Origin: Haemonchus contortus
Taxonomy: Eukaryota; Nematoda; Chromadorea; Rhabditida; Trichostrongylidae
DNA length: 64,000 nt
NCBI GenBank assembly: GCA_000469685.2
Contig: LS997567.1
Span: 37,201,505 to 37,265,504, forward strand
Direction: 5' to 3'
Positions 12,761-26,285 of the stretch are shown piece by piece; within the stretch, counting starts at the first letter, position 1, and every line of letters begins with the position of its first letter. Position numbers and translations under genes: made by a program. Under the pieces are notes generated by a model that was not told where the DNA came from, ran no database searches, and was given only the letters and a program-made list of their open reading frames with translations.

Positions 12761-12762
12761 AG
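12761..12762 (+). other. Predicted trans-splice acceptor of the secreted-protein gene
   Basis: The sequence ACATTGCAG ends at 12762, 27 bases in front of the ATG at 12790, with no upstream donor in a coding context. This is the usual arrangement of a nematode spliced-leader acceptor. Prediction only. Confidence 0.45.
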
Positions 12763-12789
12763 GCTCTTCAAACATTGATGGTTTCACCG

Positions 12790-15700
12790 ATGCGCTACAT
12801 CGTTTGCATTGTGGCCGTGCTCGCTCAACTCACTTTAGCACAGGAGTCAACGGTATGTGGACCCGCTAGTTAGGCACTGAGCCTGCTATCAAGTTGTTTA
12901 AAAGATGTCCAAAATGTTACACGGAAAAGGGGCGGGGTGATATTTGTTGGACGAGTTTTTTCGCTGTTAACATAACACCAATGCATGGCCTATGAAATGA
13001 GCTTCGCTATGCTCGCACTCTGATATCGGACCTTTTCGAATCAAAGAAACTGGTCTTTTTTGGTTACTCGATTCATTGGGGTTATGTGAAGGTGCTTCAC
13101 TTCAGCTTTACTTTAGTAACTTTATTTCGATAGTACTTTGGTATTTGTTTTGGTTTAGTTACCTTGTTATAGTTACTTGTTAGGTAAACTCCTGATCTCT
13201 TCCTAATTTGGAATGTAAAAATTTTATATAGAGTCAGTGAATTTAGTCGTACAGCCAAATATGGCAGTGTTTCCTCCACCAAATAAAAACCCCGCTCCTG
13301 CTTTTTGACCCTGAGTAAGGCCCCTTCCTTTTTTGCTGTAGGCAACCGCTCAGCAAGGATGCTGTACCAGTATGGTACCTGTCATCCTTTTCCAACCTGG
13401 GATCCCCCTTCATTTCGTAGAACGATGCCAATTCCCAAACAGAAGTTCCCATTTTTTGAGCATTTTTTTCTCCCTCAAGTGGAAATTTCTCAACTTCTAC
13501 AATTCCTCAAGTTTCCCCTGACTTGAAAATTTATTGGCTCGGATCCAATCTTATCCGAGAGACACTTTCTAGTCCATAGAATGTTTTACCTCACTTATGG
13601 GGCACCTGCATGTTGGATAAGACGCCTAATAGAGTGGCTCTTAAGAGCACCTTGAATTGTTAGGCAGATTGGGTACTCTGTTCGACAATCTCGGCAGCTC
13701 CACAAGGATGGGACCGACATTATGGCCCATTATTTTGTACGGTTACATTTTTTAATAGCTAGCCATTTTTTCCAGTAGTAGTAGTCAGTTGAAAGGTGTA
13801 TTCTGCCTGCTTCCTACCAAAAGGCCGGGGCCGTTGACATAGAACCCAATCCGTAGGTGAAGTTATCTTTGGCCAACTCACACCTTTTTTCGAATAATTC
13901 ATCTGGGCCGCTTTTCGGTCTGTGTGAAACCTAAGCCTAATTGCCAGCCGAAAGCCACTGAGCGGCGCATTGGCATATGCAAACAAAACGTGTTGCGTCG
14001 TCACCAACGACAAAAAAAAATGAAAGAACCCAAAAAAGAGATGGGAAAACATCGTTTTTCCTGAGGCTTCCTTGTCTTGGCATCAATCTACGGCGGCTCA
14101 CAGTGTCCACACACGAAATTAGCTTCGTTTTCAGCCCCGAAAAAATGCTAATTGAACAGAAATAGGCGATGGGATCTCCGAAAAACTCTGAAAAAACTAA
14201 CAAAGATCGGCTCTGAGGAAATTCCCGTTTCAATTTCAGTGTAACTATGTTGGATTAGTGAAGTGCTTCATCAACATTCTTGATGAATGGGCGTGGACAT
14301 TGTACGAATTAAAGGATAACGTTGTCACGATAACCTCGGATCAATGCACACACCTACGGGAACTTGATAAATGTATCAAGGTAAGTTACTAGTTATATCG
14401 TTTATTTGTCTAGTTCGATGATTTGTTTTCGTTTGTTTACTTTCCATATATTTCTTTTGAATACTTTGAGCTACTGGCTTCCGAAAAGTAATCCTTCGAA
14501 ACTTTACGCAGCATGGGGCTATGTGAAGCCCATGAAGCCCTTTCTGGCGCTATAGAGCCCTAATCTTGCTTTTCGTAGTTTGTTTGTGTGTCAAGCCGGG
14601 TCCGACAGGTCGGGTGACGACTGAGAACAGCTGTTCTTTCTTCATGTTTGTGGCTTCATAATGCAAGGGTGTCTCAAAAAAGCTTTTCGGTCGGAGAACA
14701 TTCCCACTCCCACTCAATCTTGTGAACATTCAGAGTTGAGGTTACTCTCGCCGGTGTTCCGGTTTTTTTTTCTTGTGTAGGCTGATAGAGGGAGGGGCCT
14801 TTGAACTGCCTAAATATGACCCTTTGGAGATTTGAATGATATGGTGGAAATGAAATGTCGTGATGAACGTCTTCAAGCGAACCATCGACAACCGATTTGC
14901 ATAACTAATGCGTTAAACAATCATCTGGGAGCGGTGACCGTAACCGACCGACCGACTGTGAATTAGAAATAAGCAGATTAGGAGGGGGACTGCCCCAAGA
15001 AATCATGCCGACAATATGTGGCTCTGGGTGTATGTGCATTTAAACCTATATGAACAGCTGCTAGACGTAGTCTTCACCGAAGATTGCTGGGCCGGTGCGT
15101 GGATCGGGGAACCCGATCGGTCTGTGGAATATTTAATCACAGACATTAACCTTAGAGAGTCATTCTTCCTACTCCGACCTATAGGGACCTATAGGGGCTA
15201 TTAGCGAACAGATGAGCACTTGAAGATGTCAGTTCACACGCTAGGATTGTCAAGCGCCATTATTCCACTTGAAAGCGAAGAGCTAAAGGAGTCGAGAGGT
15301 CGCGCACGCGAGAACTCGTCCGTCTGTCTTTATTGTGTACGTCTTCCAGGCTTTAATAGAATTATTGGAGTGCAGATAATGATGTCGCTTTGACGATGTG
15401 GTGGTTGCCATGACCCTGCCAGTCTCATTGTCGAATTAGCTGGCGTGGGGAATGAAACGAACCTCTACACAACATGGTTAGCACCATCTAATCAGCCTGG
15501 CGCTCCGTCGCCGGCTATGAACTCCTTAGGCGGAAGGCACATTAACTCGGGGGCAACACATGCATTTGCCACCAGGGTCATGACCCTTATGTTCATACAG
15601 CCATTTCCGCTAGATGACGTTAGCCATGGCACTCATTTTTATTGAGTGACAAGATTACAGTAATCCCTGAGACTGAGAGCTGGGCTGGGATCCGTCCCCA

Positions 15701-18700
15701 TCCACATCTGGCCTGGCCTATTGTAGTTGAAGGGAACGACGATGAGTGACAAACAGAAAGTCGTCCTTCAGTCTAGCGACGACGACGCAGCTGCGATTTC
15801 AAGAGTGAGGATAAGCGTCTCGTCGTTGTGTACATACGTTGACAAACTATGACAACGATATCGGTCTCTCATCAACCCTCCATACGAATGCGATATGATG
15901 AGGCCCGTCTATACGCTTGCGCGATTCACTTCAATGCCTTTTTATCGCCAAAGTCGTCGGCCGTCGTTGTCGTCCTCCTCACCTCGCTCAGAGCTCACAT
16001 CACCTCATGTATTCATACTCACTCAGCGATCGATTGGACGTTACTAGCAGCTTGCCATGGGGACCCTGCTTTGCTAAGTGGTGGTCGACAACACTTGCCA
16101 GTAGCATAAGTCACCTGAATATGGAAGTCAAGAAATGGAAGATCCCTCCCTACAAAGTTACAGTGCTATACCCACCAACAATCGGCGCCCCTACCGAGTC
16201 AACAGGCGGAATTTTACAGAAGTCTGAGGTTCTTGAGAAAAAATGCTGCTGTTTGAAACCGAGAGGTTCTTGAAATCTTCTCGATCAATATTACTCAGTC
16301 GTAATATGGGAACTTGCGTTTTTCCACAAACAATTGGTCAACAATCATGGCAAATCCTTCCTGGTCCGGTCACTGTTTCAAGATTGATGGACAATAAACA
16401 AGTTGGCTGACTTTTTATTCATCATAACTGGTGGTCCACAGCTGGGACCCCAGAAACCGTCGGGTAATTTTTTTATGTGAGTTAATGGAACTTAATAGAT
16501 GCTTTAGGGCAGTGATACAGAATAATTTGGCTCTTTCAATTGGTTTTCGAGAGTATGCTAAAAGAGCATCTCATAAAGTACGAACGAAGTAAGAGTGCAC
16601 ATCCATCTTGAAAAATCGAGTGCATTTGTCTGGAAGAATAATCGAAAAGGCTCCGTCTAGAGGAACTCTCTTCACTTCCAAAAACCAAGTGCAATTGAAG
16701 AATTTTCTGCACCATCGACAAAGTGGGGTGCGCAGCAGAGTCGCCGGTCGGTCAGGAGACAGGCCGGCCGTCATGAAGCTTCAGCATTTCATCGGCGGTG
16801 GCGGCGTCGGCTCTTCTTCATTCTTGCGCTTTACCCACGACTTGTCTCTTGATTCTCATCGGCCCAAATGGGATTCCATATGGCTAACGCGCGATGGCGT
16901 TTTGATTGCTATTTGAACGTCATTGGGAACCTCATGGGACAAGAAATGAGGACGACGAGCACGTGAGCGAAATGAACACCCGGTCCAAATTGATTTACTT
17001 CGTTGTTACACCAGTTTACAAAAAACAACAATTGCCCTTACAATGATCCGTCTGATCTCGGTTCGGTTACTTACTGAAATTGGTCTCGTCGCTACTGATG
17101 TCGGGAATGGACGCCTCGAAATCCTATACAAATCGTGTTCCTTACGGCGAATTCGGCTCGATTCCGATTTGATTTCGTGCCAATGGAATGAATCGTAATT
17201 GTTTTTGAGGGACGAAGAATCAATGCAAAGTAGCCGCTATTGAAAATTGCTATGGCGCTGAAGCCAGCCGCTAAATACACCGACAAAAAGGAACACAAAC
17301 GACAACAAACGGGCAACACCATCCCGCATTATCCAAGACTAACAGAGTACCATCCAAAAAATTGGGGCTACGCGAAGGGAACAGCTTTCAAAAAAAGCGC
17401 GCGAAAAAAAGTCGCTAACCATAAAAGCCATTCCGGAGCATTACAAAATGTTAGAAAAAAAATAAAAGAGCTAATCAACATTTCTTGGCCGCTTGCCGCT
17501 CGATATCCGTTCATACTCGTCTAGACCTATCCTGTAACAAACCGGACAAGCCGTTTACGATTTCAGTTTACCTAGTTTCCCTTATCGTTTCTTCACCCGC
17601 GACAGCTCGTCCACTCCTGTTATTTGAGCGGGGACGGGAGGTTTGGCTGACTTAGCAGCATTAAGAACTGCGACGTGCTATCTATTATTGATATTATACG
17701 GGTTCTGAATTTTTTCATAATTTGAATTATCTTCGGCTTCAAGGACCACCAGAGCCCACTCGGGGCCCTTTTGAAATGTTCCGCAGATATCATTAAGACA
17801 TTAGGTCCGCTAAAGTGTAAAACACTGTCAAAGCGACATGACTATAAAGGTCATGCTTGCGAAAATTGCCATAAGAAAGTCGCTACTGCATGGAATAACC
17901 AGTTACCTACTGATTCCATTTGTTCAGTTTCCTCAACCTGCAGAAGTCGCTTTTTTTGTCGCAAAGATTTGTTTTGGCGGGCCCATCTTGTTCGTTAATG
18001 GCTGTTTTTGATATGGGGAACCAAACAGTGAAGCCAATAATTACTAGTTCGATTGTAATTACAGCATATCGGTTTTGCTAGAGGGAAATATGGAATGAGG
18101 TTATGCGGGAGCGTTTGGGCGGTCGGCTTTGATGTGTCGTAATCGGCTAGCTACCTATTAAGGACCATTAAAGCAATAGCCCATGCGGAAGAATCGGTCA
18201 CGCACGACGACTCCGCCTCTAGTTGACACCCCCTCGATGATGTTATTTGAAATAAAAAAAAAGTCCGGAGATTTAAGGTTCCGGATCCGCCATGCATCCC
18301 TTCTTTACGTGATTGTATGGTATCCAATATCGACAAAGCGGGCTGAATGGCAATCTTACTTTTTGCAAATTCGGGATATGGTTTCTGGCTACTCGACTCG
18401 ATGTTTATACTGAGGTTGACATTGAAACACTAGAAAAACTCTATCGGACCTGACAGACATTTATGGCTTTACTGGTTAAAGCCGTTGTCTGATCGCACAT
18501 CAAGAAATGAGTGACACTTGGTCCTTGCCGGACTCGTCGAGCGCTAAAAGGGGCCAACCAGTTCTGCGTTCTTGATTATAGATTCATTTACTAAACTTAT
18601 ATGTATGAGTACAAGTTTATATCAATTTATCGATCCCGATTATATAGGAAACTTGCTAGCAATTGAATGAACTTGTTCCACGGACTTGCAGCCGTCAAGC

Positions 18701-21700
18701 ATGGATCTGTGCCTCTGAGCCAACCGTCCCTTCTTCAACCCTCTAACCTTTGCTGCGAGAACGTTGCGATTTATGTTTCTAAAGTTTTTTTTGAATTACT
18801 TGTGTAATGCATATGCATAATGTAGTGCAAACTAATTTTGTTAATTTCAACTTACGACAACTGTTTAATGACAATACAACCTTACAACAAAAACTCAAAA
18901 AAAAAAAGAATTTTCCAGGATGATCTCGACGAACAGCATCAATGTTCGCATCGAGAGGTTATCGAAGTTTCGAATACCGTATCCGACTTGTTGACTCATC
19001 GTAAAGATTCTGGATCATTCTTGAAGGTATACTGGCTTTTCTTTCTTTTGAATTATGAAAATATACGATTTTTTAAGAGCTACTATCTTCTCACCTATGC
19101 ATGTTCTGCCGAAGGACAAGAAATCCTTACCAAACATAGAGATTGCCTTAAATCGGTGAGTTTACAGCGTTTGGCCGGACTCAATGTCACAGTTTTTACA
19201 CAGCTAGGTGACCACTGTCACGTGACCACGGGAACTTGTGTTGTAACGTAGTGACTTGTATCCGAAAGATGAGCTGTCATGTCAGACCTTTGAGGTTAGC
19301 CTGTCGGACAGGTGTATATGAGGTGTAACACGCTGTCCATCTGGGCATCTGACGGTATTGGAAAATAAGCGGGACTATTGAGGAAAGAATGTGTCTTGAA
19401 AAATCTTCGTTTATCCACTTTTTATCGCGATCGATGTAGGATGACATCATCAAACGATTTTCCAAAATGCCCTGAGTTTTCAAGTTTTTGCTTTTTTAAC
19501 TTTACTTCACTGTAGTTATGACTCAGTGAATCTGTTTCTATAGTAGAAATTCAATACTTTCTTCTGATTCAGGAAAAAATCGGCGAGATGACATTGTCAG
19601 CTGGAACATATCTAAGTGAAAAATTCCTCGAACATGACGATGATGAGGAAGCTTGTACGAATGTGAGTTCATTTCCTTTTGTGCAACAGTAACTTTTCTT
19701 GGAAAAAAGTAACGTAGACCACTGGAAGAGTACTCATTGCCATTTTTACATCCACAGGACTTAGTTCAGAATCTAGTTCGCAAGTTTAATCAACTCTCTT
19801 GGGTGGGTAGGGTGAAGAAAACAACATCGCCCACTTAGAAGGATAAAGCCATCGGTATGAGCCCCTTCCTCTGGCACATACCACTCATTCTGTTCAAAGT
19901 TTAATTAGGCCTTACTATTTATTTATTGCTATGATAACCCTTGATGAAAAATGGGTATTATAGGGTAGGCATAGGTGCTTTTCTCTGGGATGTACCCCTT
20001 ATTCTCCTCGAATTCAGATTTGAAGACATATATAACTATGTATCGGACTTACGCAGAAAATTGATGTGCCTTTCGATACCTGAATCACTTAATGGCCTCC
20101 CATAAATCGGTAGAATCCCACTGAATAAAAGAGTAAGAGGGCTAATTAGATGTGAACTGGATTTTGTGAGGGACTAACCGAAATCCGTTACTAAGCCTAG
20201 GCTTACAAAACTGAAACAGTACTGTAACAAACTTGCCGGCTATATATGTTACGTGCGTACTGGTACACACTCGCTTACTTGGAGGTTATGATCTACAAAG
20301 TATACTACAAATTTCTTTTCATTACAGCTGAACCTGAAACTCCAAGAATACATTCGAGCAATGAGTAATCTGTGCAGTAAACATGAAGCTGCTCAGCTTA
20401 TGTGTAAATCCCTCACCAACATGTTTAAAGTGAGTTCTTTCTCTTCTATCCTTTCATACTGTTTATTACTTTTCAGTAACCAAATGTTTCCTTTTTCTTT
20501 TCTGGGATTTTCCTGATTTCCATTTCAACGTTGCTTTCCTTTTCGCTTTGCTCATTTTCGAAATGTCACATTCTAAGTGCTGACTACAAAAAAACCGGTT
20601 ATTTGAGCTTCATTTCGCTTGTAGTCAAGTTACACCGAGTATAAAATCTCCTTGCTTTCTGATTCTTCGGGAAAGAAACTTGTCCAGTTGAATAGCTAAT
20701 CTTTTTCTTCTGCATCAAGCTTCGTTGGGATTGATGTATGTTAGTCCTCAGCTAGCAAAAAGGCCAACTGCGTCATTCTCATATACTGGCTGCTTGGCTC
20801 CACTATGCAAAAATGGAACGGAAAAAACCGAATTTGTAAGAATAACTTCGTCTTTGAAGAAATGTCTGCCAAAGAAAGTTTCCCAATGTTGGTAGTATTT
20901 TTGTGACATGAAATGAATTTGAGATGGATGGGTCTGATTGATAAGGTTGTGTTCAAAGTGGCCTTGGCTAAGAAGGAGGTACCTCATCCAGAGCTACTTT
21001 AGTGAATTTGAAAATTTGGTCTGAGGAGCTTCTCCCAAGGAAACGAGAATGAAGAACAAGTACCGTTCAGATCAATGTCCATGAACTCATTGGACTAAGA
21101 CACATGCTGCTGAAACACCTGTTACCTTTTTCTGGGCCTAGAAAGAAGGAAGTCTTTTTCTCCAACAAGACCAAACATCTGTCCACGTGTCAGATTTTTC
21201 AGTCCATAGATTAACGACCAAGAGAGCGGAATTTGGAAGCTGTGAACTGAGAAGCTTGCATTTCTCATATTTATGACTTGTCGAGCAAAGTGGGTATTTT
21301 GGTCTAAGATAACCATAATCGGGAGCAAAGATCACTTCACTTCTTACATGTCTGGGCACCATTTTGACTTGCAGTCGCTGAAGAATCTGTTTGAATTTGT
21401 GCCAAACTACGTTATGAGAATAGCCTCTGATCATGGAGTCATAATTTACTTCTATGGAACTATACTAATGGTTCTCATGTTTGCAAGAACCCTTTAACTT
21501 TAACCCCTTTAACTTTAAATGTCAACCTATTTGAAACCACTTCAGGAGTCTTTTTGAGGTGTTCTGTTTCACTGTACATAATATGATTTCTATACAAAAA
21601 GGCTAGTGCTGTAGACCGGTTCCAGAATATTAAGGGCATCAGTTTGGCTTTTTTCACTATACTAAAGGATAGTAGCAGTTGATTACTTCCATCCCGAATT

Positions 21701-23153
21701 GTATCCATGGCGGTTTTGATAACAAACTTGTGTCACCACACTTCGCACAGGGGCTCAGGTAGGGCTAGTCGTCGAGGCGAAATCTTGTGAGACCACAGGG
21801 GTGAAAGATGAAAGAGGAACAAGCTTATAGCCGATTGCATAATAGCTAAAACAGAGAAGTTCTGTCTCGAATAAGTAATTCAGCGATAATTACATGACAT
21901 GCCGCCACAATAAACATAATCACTGGTAAGCTATTGACAGAAGGGTAATTGGATACTGGACTGCTGCTTGTAATGCTTTCTAAAAATAGTTTTTACCCCT
22001 CGAAAGCAAGTTGAAATGCTCTTGTAAATTTTTATTAGGGGTCTATTTTTTATTTGTTATATTCAATTGTAGTCTATCAAAAAAGGTCCCAGTATGTGAT
22101 AAAAACTATAAACTCAAGCGAATCTACAGTCGTTTCGAGCATAGGGTCGTAAAGTACAAAAGTCTTCATTTTTCATTTATGTTTCATAAAAATCCTCTTT
22201 TAAGCAGCAATCTCACTTCTTGAGATGACAATAGCTTACTCAAATCTATTTGCCTTTTCGAAGATTGAAAACTCCGATAAAGGGCTATTTTGAATTATAA
22301 TGATACCAAATAATTATTCGGTGTATTCCAGGGATTACATGTTGATAAACTCGACAAATGTGTTTTGGACTGCAAGATTCCAGAAGAGGAAACGGAGGAA
22401 GAAAATAAGGTATGACATCGTTTTTTTCAAGTGAAAATGATTGTCCGTCAGCACGTCTTCCAATCGAAACAATCGGCCTTCATAACCTGATATGTATTCT
22501 TCAAGTGTATCATTACACTTTATCGCTAAAGTACAATTAATATCGATAGTACTCTTCTCCAGAAAAGGTGCCCCTTTAGGTCATTGGTAGAATGCAAATC
22601 GTTAAGCAAATGAAATGTCGCAGTCATAAGTTCATATTCATAATAATATAGTTTGTAGACTATACTGTTATGTACTTTCCTATTAACACTTCAGGTCTGA
22701 ACAAAAAACAATGTGAAATTCAAAAGTTCAGAATATTAGTTTGTGATAGGTGCAGTTAAAAAAGTATCTGGGCTGTAATTGGTGATAGTAAGCTTTGAAA
22801 ATACATACATATACTTACTTATAACTATTATTATTCACTACTTACGTCACATGGGATACAACGAGTTCAGGGGGGAGGAGGGTTGAACAAGCGGGACCAG
22901 ATCTCCTAGCCTTTTACAGCTCTGCTTGGGGATCGTACTTCCCTTGACAACTAAAAGTTCTCCTTGAATCTGTTTATTGTAAATTTTTCAGTTATTGTAT
23001 TCTGATGACTATATTCTCAGCCTTTAGGTCGAGTCATCCGAAGTGGAAACAGTTCAAAGTGAACCAGATGCACTTGGACCAGCAGCAGACCAGTCGGCAT
23101 CAGCAGCTGCGTTAGGCTTATTTGTTCCGATTATCGCAATACTTATGCGATAA
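12790..23153 (+). CDS. Secreted, GPI-anchored 12-cysteine protein (DUF19/T20D4.11-like)
   Basis: Eight exons join without a frame break: 12790-12852, 14240-14380, 18919-19026, 19078-19155, 19573-19662, 20328-20429, 22332-22409, 23028-23153 (786 bases, 261 residues). Every intron is phase 0; donors are GTAAGT, GTGAGT or GTATxx and most acceptors end in CAG. Residues 1-18 form a signal peptide (MRYIVCIVAVLAQLTLAQ). The mature part holds 12 cysteines at about 22, 30, 57, 66, 77, 113, 127, 158, 176, 186, 204 and 208. That fits the even-numbered cysteine scaffold of the nematode DUF19 (T20D4.11-like) extracellular family, whose function is largely unknown. Acidic residues follow (PEEETEEENK). The protein ends in a small-residue then hydrophobic tail (SASAAALGLFVPIIAILMR), which looks like a GPI-attachment signal with the site near residue 245. 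Exon 4's acceptor (TTTTAAG) is non-canonical. Family assignment is by pattern only; the gene model itself is firmer. Confidence 0.78.
14381..18918. other. 4.5-kb second intron of the secreted-protein gene
   Basis: No exon on either strand is supported here. Frames at 15849-16273, 16536-16916 and 17092-17524 overlap on opposite strands and lack motifs. The stretch 16600-16800 is GC-richer than the rest and may be an old repeat insertion, which would help explain why this intron is so large beside introns of 51-417 bases elsewhere in the gene. Confidence 0.4.
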
Positions 23154-23677
23154 GTAATGTAGATATTGTAGAGCTAATAATTAATAAGTACAAATTAATA
23201 CAGTGTTTAATCGTCGTCATTCCAAAAAAGTAGGTTTTCTCTTTCTTAATATGAATGGCGCGATAATTTCACTACAACAAATATTATTCATTGTTGACTC
23301 TGATCAATTGAAATGTCACACACGTACATAATGAGCATGTGGTTAAAAACAACAACAAAAACAGCTCAGGGATTTTCTCATAAAATCGGCCGTCGCTAAG
23401 GTGACAGCCAGCAGCCTTCCTCTCCTGTATCAGTGACATAATAATTGTAATGAGCCAAAGCCGTCGTAGTTGGAGCTTACACATTGTACGGATACCATAT
23501 GCTATTCTCAAATGAAAACAAATTTATAAGCAGCTGTCGAAACCGATGACCGATTTAGTACTCTAGTCTGGAAACAAAGAAAAAAACGATAAAATGACGT
23601 TGCTCCCGCCATAATGACTGCCCATTGTTTTCATTTCCATTTGTGATAGAAATTTTCTTTGTTGTATTCCATGAAAT
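23154..23677. other. 3' flank of the secreted-protein gene
   Basis: AT-rich sequence with no canonical AATAAA close to the stop; variants such as AATTAATA occur within 60 bases. No gene seen. Confidence 0.4.
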
Positions 23678-23842
23678 CAAAGGTAAGGGTTGCACTGAGG
23701 CCGTGATTGGAGGGCGTCCGGTTAGATTTCCCAGGGGTCAGCCAATGAGAGAGGTCCGCTGTGCCTAGCGCGTCTCTCATTGGCTGGCTGTAAGGACGCG
23801 CTGCGCCAGCTCCCTTATAATCAGTGCAACCTTTGCCTTTGA
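23678..23842. repeat. 165-bp imperfect palindrome (fold-back/MITE-like)
   Basis: The ends are inverted copies: TCAAAGGTAAGGGTTGCACT at 23678 against a complementary end at 23821-23842. The centre has a second, exact hairpin (CAGCCAATGAGAGA against TCTCTCATTGGCTG). The whole unit could fold into one long hairpin with internal bulges. Size and structure fit a non-autonomous fold-back element. No coding capacity. Confidence 0.7.
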
Positions 23843-25504
23843 AATGACGTGTCATAGTAGAACGATACGTTCATGCATTGTATTCATATATCATTGTGGT
23901 AGTACACTCCTTTTCAAAATCAAAGTAAGGCTGAACGAGTACCGAAGAGTAACTTTTGTGTATACGTCCCTTTCCGATAGTTTGGTCGAGCCATCCCAGT
24001 GAAAGGGAGTGTAAATAGCATGAAGAAGAGCGTCGATAGTAAAGTAGTCAAGTTTTATTGGTCAATTTAGTTCTAGAAATTACTCTCTGATTTCGATTTC
24101 TTGTATTTATGCTCAGAATGGCCAGATTAACTCTGTCGACTCCTCATCCTGCTTTTTGTACGAAATGTCAAAAGCCAATAATGCGAAAGATTGTGTAATA
24201 GATGTTGTAGAATGGAAAATAAGAGTTCCATGTTATCCATTCACTTGCTGTGAGTGATGTTTTTTTCATCTTCGCTTTGGTTGTGTTATAGAATATCGTC
24301 TTTTCATGTTGCTAATATGTATAATTGATTTGTTATATATGAGGAATAAATCACTTACTCCCGTAGAGGATGAGTTCAGCAAGGACCATACTAAAATTTG
24401 AGCATAAGTAAGGCCCACCCCAAAATTCATCCAAGTCTCTTGCATACTGCTTGAGCTAAATATCATCCCTTACCAGTATCAAAGTCCATGCTATATCTCG
24501 AAAAAATCTGATATTTACGATTATCGTCGGACGAGCTATACTGTTCTAAATAGATGTGGGGTCTCTGCCGTCTTAACAGCGAGATGTTTAAGTAAGACGT
24601 GCTTGGAGTTTGAGTTGCTTTTTGTCATTCGCACTCAAACAATAACAATATACTCTCTGAAATGGGCTGTAGAAATAATCTCCTTACTGGTACGATGAAA
24701 ACTATAAAGGCATCATGCCTTACGGCACGTTTTTAACCTTTATTCGATGGTACAAATGTTTGAAACAGTAAATTCGAGGATTTCGTCTTAACACTGCACC
24801 TAAACAGAATAATGAATTCGAGTTGACGGCTCATGCTAGAAACTGGATCAGTACTGGAGCCCAAAGAAGCAGAAGCCACCGAAAACTTGGAAAAAGTTTA
24901 ATTTGAAAATATAGTAGCGCCGACCAAGCATTATATCAGCTGACTGTGTGCTTTTATAGAAAATTGAAAGTTAATCGACTTTTCCGGTATTCCGCTAAAT
25001 AGCCCTTGGAAATGCACGAATTAATTCCCTTTCATCTTCCTTTTTCTTGCTTTTCGCTTCGATAGCTACATATAGAGATGAATATCACAAGCAGGGACCG
25101 CTTTAGGCCGAATAGGCTTTAATGATAGAAGTGTCGGGGCAGTAAGACGTTTATGGTAGGCGTAATTCTGGAAACACGTATTGCAATGAAGATTACCTTG
25201 CAAAGGAACTGTTTCTGCATTTGTTAGATTGCCGACTAAATAATGCGTATATTTTAGCAAAATATGACTACTCTTTCTTTTATAAAAAAGAAACTTTTAT
25301 TCAGCCATAGATTGACCCTGAAGAACGGTTATACCCTAAGATAACTGTTCAAAGTACTACGATTAATAAGCAGTTACTAGATTGCCAATCTAATAGTATA
25401 AGAATAGTAGTATTTTCGGGATGCCCTTCTGGCGCTTAACAAGTACAACAATACTTTGGATTGGGGTATAATAACACATGCATATAAGAAAGAGAGAACT
25501 GATA
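23843..25504. other. No gene recognised
   Basis: AT-rich intergenic sequence between the two palindromic repeats. Frames at 24266-24466 and 25066-25260 are short and featureless. Confidence 0.45.
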
Positions 25505-25736
25505 TTCCTAGTTACAATATTCTTGTGCCGTGCGAGGTTGTTAGGTGGAACTTTTATTAATCACAACGGCCTAACGTTTCGACGTTCTCGTCGTCTTCAG
25601 AGGCCTAAAGCAATTCGAGAATAATGTCTGCTTTAGGCCTCTGAAGACGACGAGAACGTCGAAACGTTAGGCCGTTGTGATTAATAAAAGTTCCACCTAA
25701 CAACCTCGCACGGCACAAGAATATTGTAACTAGGAA
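25505..25736. repeat. Perfect inverted repeat, 108-bp arms with 16-bp spacer
   Basis: Left arm 25505-25612 and right arm 25629-25736 are exact reverse complements over all 108 bases. They surround a 16-base non-palindromic spacer (25613-25628). Each arm contains GACGACGAGAACGTCGAAAC or its complement, itself a small hairpin. Perfect identity over that length means recent origin, gene conversion between arms, or an assembly or amplification fold-back. No ORF inside. Confidence 0.92.
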
Positions 25737-26285
25737 CATCTATGCCGAGGTTAAAGCAAGAGAGAAGTTGGAGAGAACTGATAGTTACTAGTTCTAATAA
25801 AGACCAACTCTTCAGCAGAAACCCACTTTTACCCATCGTGCTCATCCTCTTGGGTTCCTCACCCGCTTGTAGCCATTTTTACAATCAGACTTGTGAAAGG
25901 AAAATTTGAAGGAATCAGCACTGGAATATAAAAAAGGTATAGCAATGAATGATACCAAGTGAATAATTTGTGTGGTAAACCGCCATAAAGAAGCATTGCA
26001 ATAAGGCAACCAATATAAGTGATGAAAAATCTGTTCGATTCAAAAATTGGATTTGTAGGCAACCATTTGTGAAGATTACTTCGATGCAACGCAAGGGCCA
26101 ATCAGGAATTGGTTCAGCGACAAAATATCCCAAATGCTGCAGTTAGCGATGAAATCGATGAAATCAGAATGGATATATTTATTAAGTGTATTTTCATGAA
26201 AAGTCAAGGAAGTGAATGCAATGGGTATTTGATGACCTTTTAATTGAATACTGGGCATGGAAACCAGCGGTAATGTCTAATGTAG

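Noticed and set aside
20741..21434. Overlapping minus-strand frames in the sixth intron of the secreted-protein gene
   Set aside because: Composition hinted at a transposase relic, but no catalytic block or inverted ends could be recognised.
25629..25700. Hammerhead-ribozyme-like core (CTGAAGA, hairpin, GAAAC) in the palindrome arm
   Set aside because: An extra C separates CTGAAGA from the stem, and no NUH cleavage triplet joins a stem I/III arrangement, so the required fold is not met. The resemblance to ribozyme-bearing retroelements remains only suggestive.
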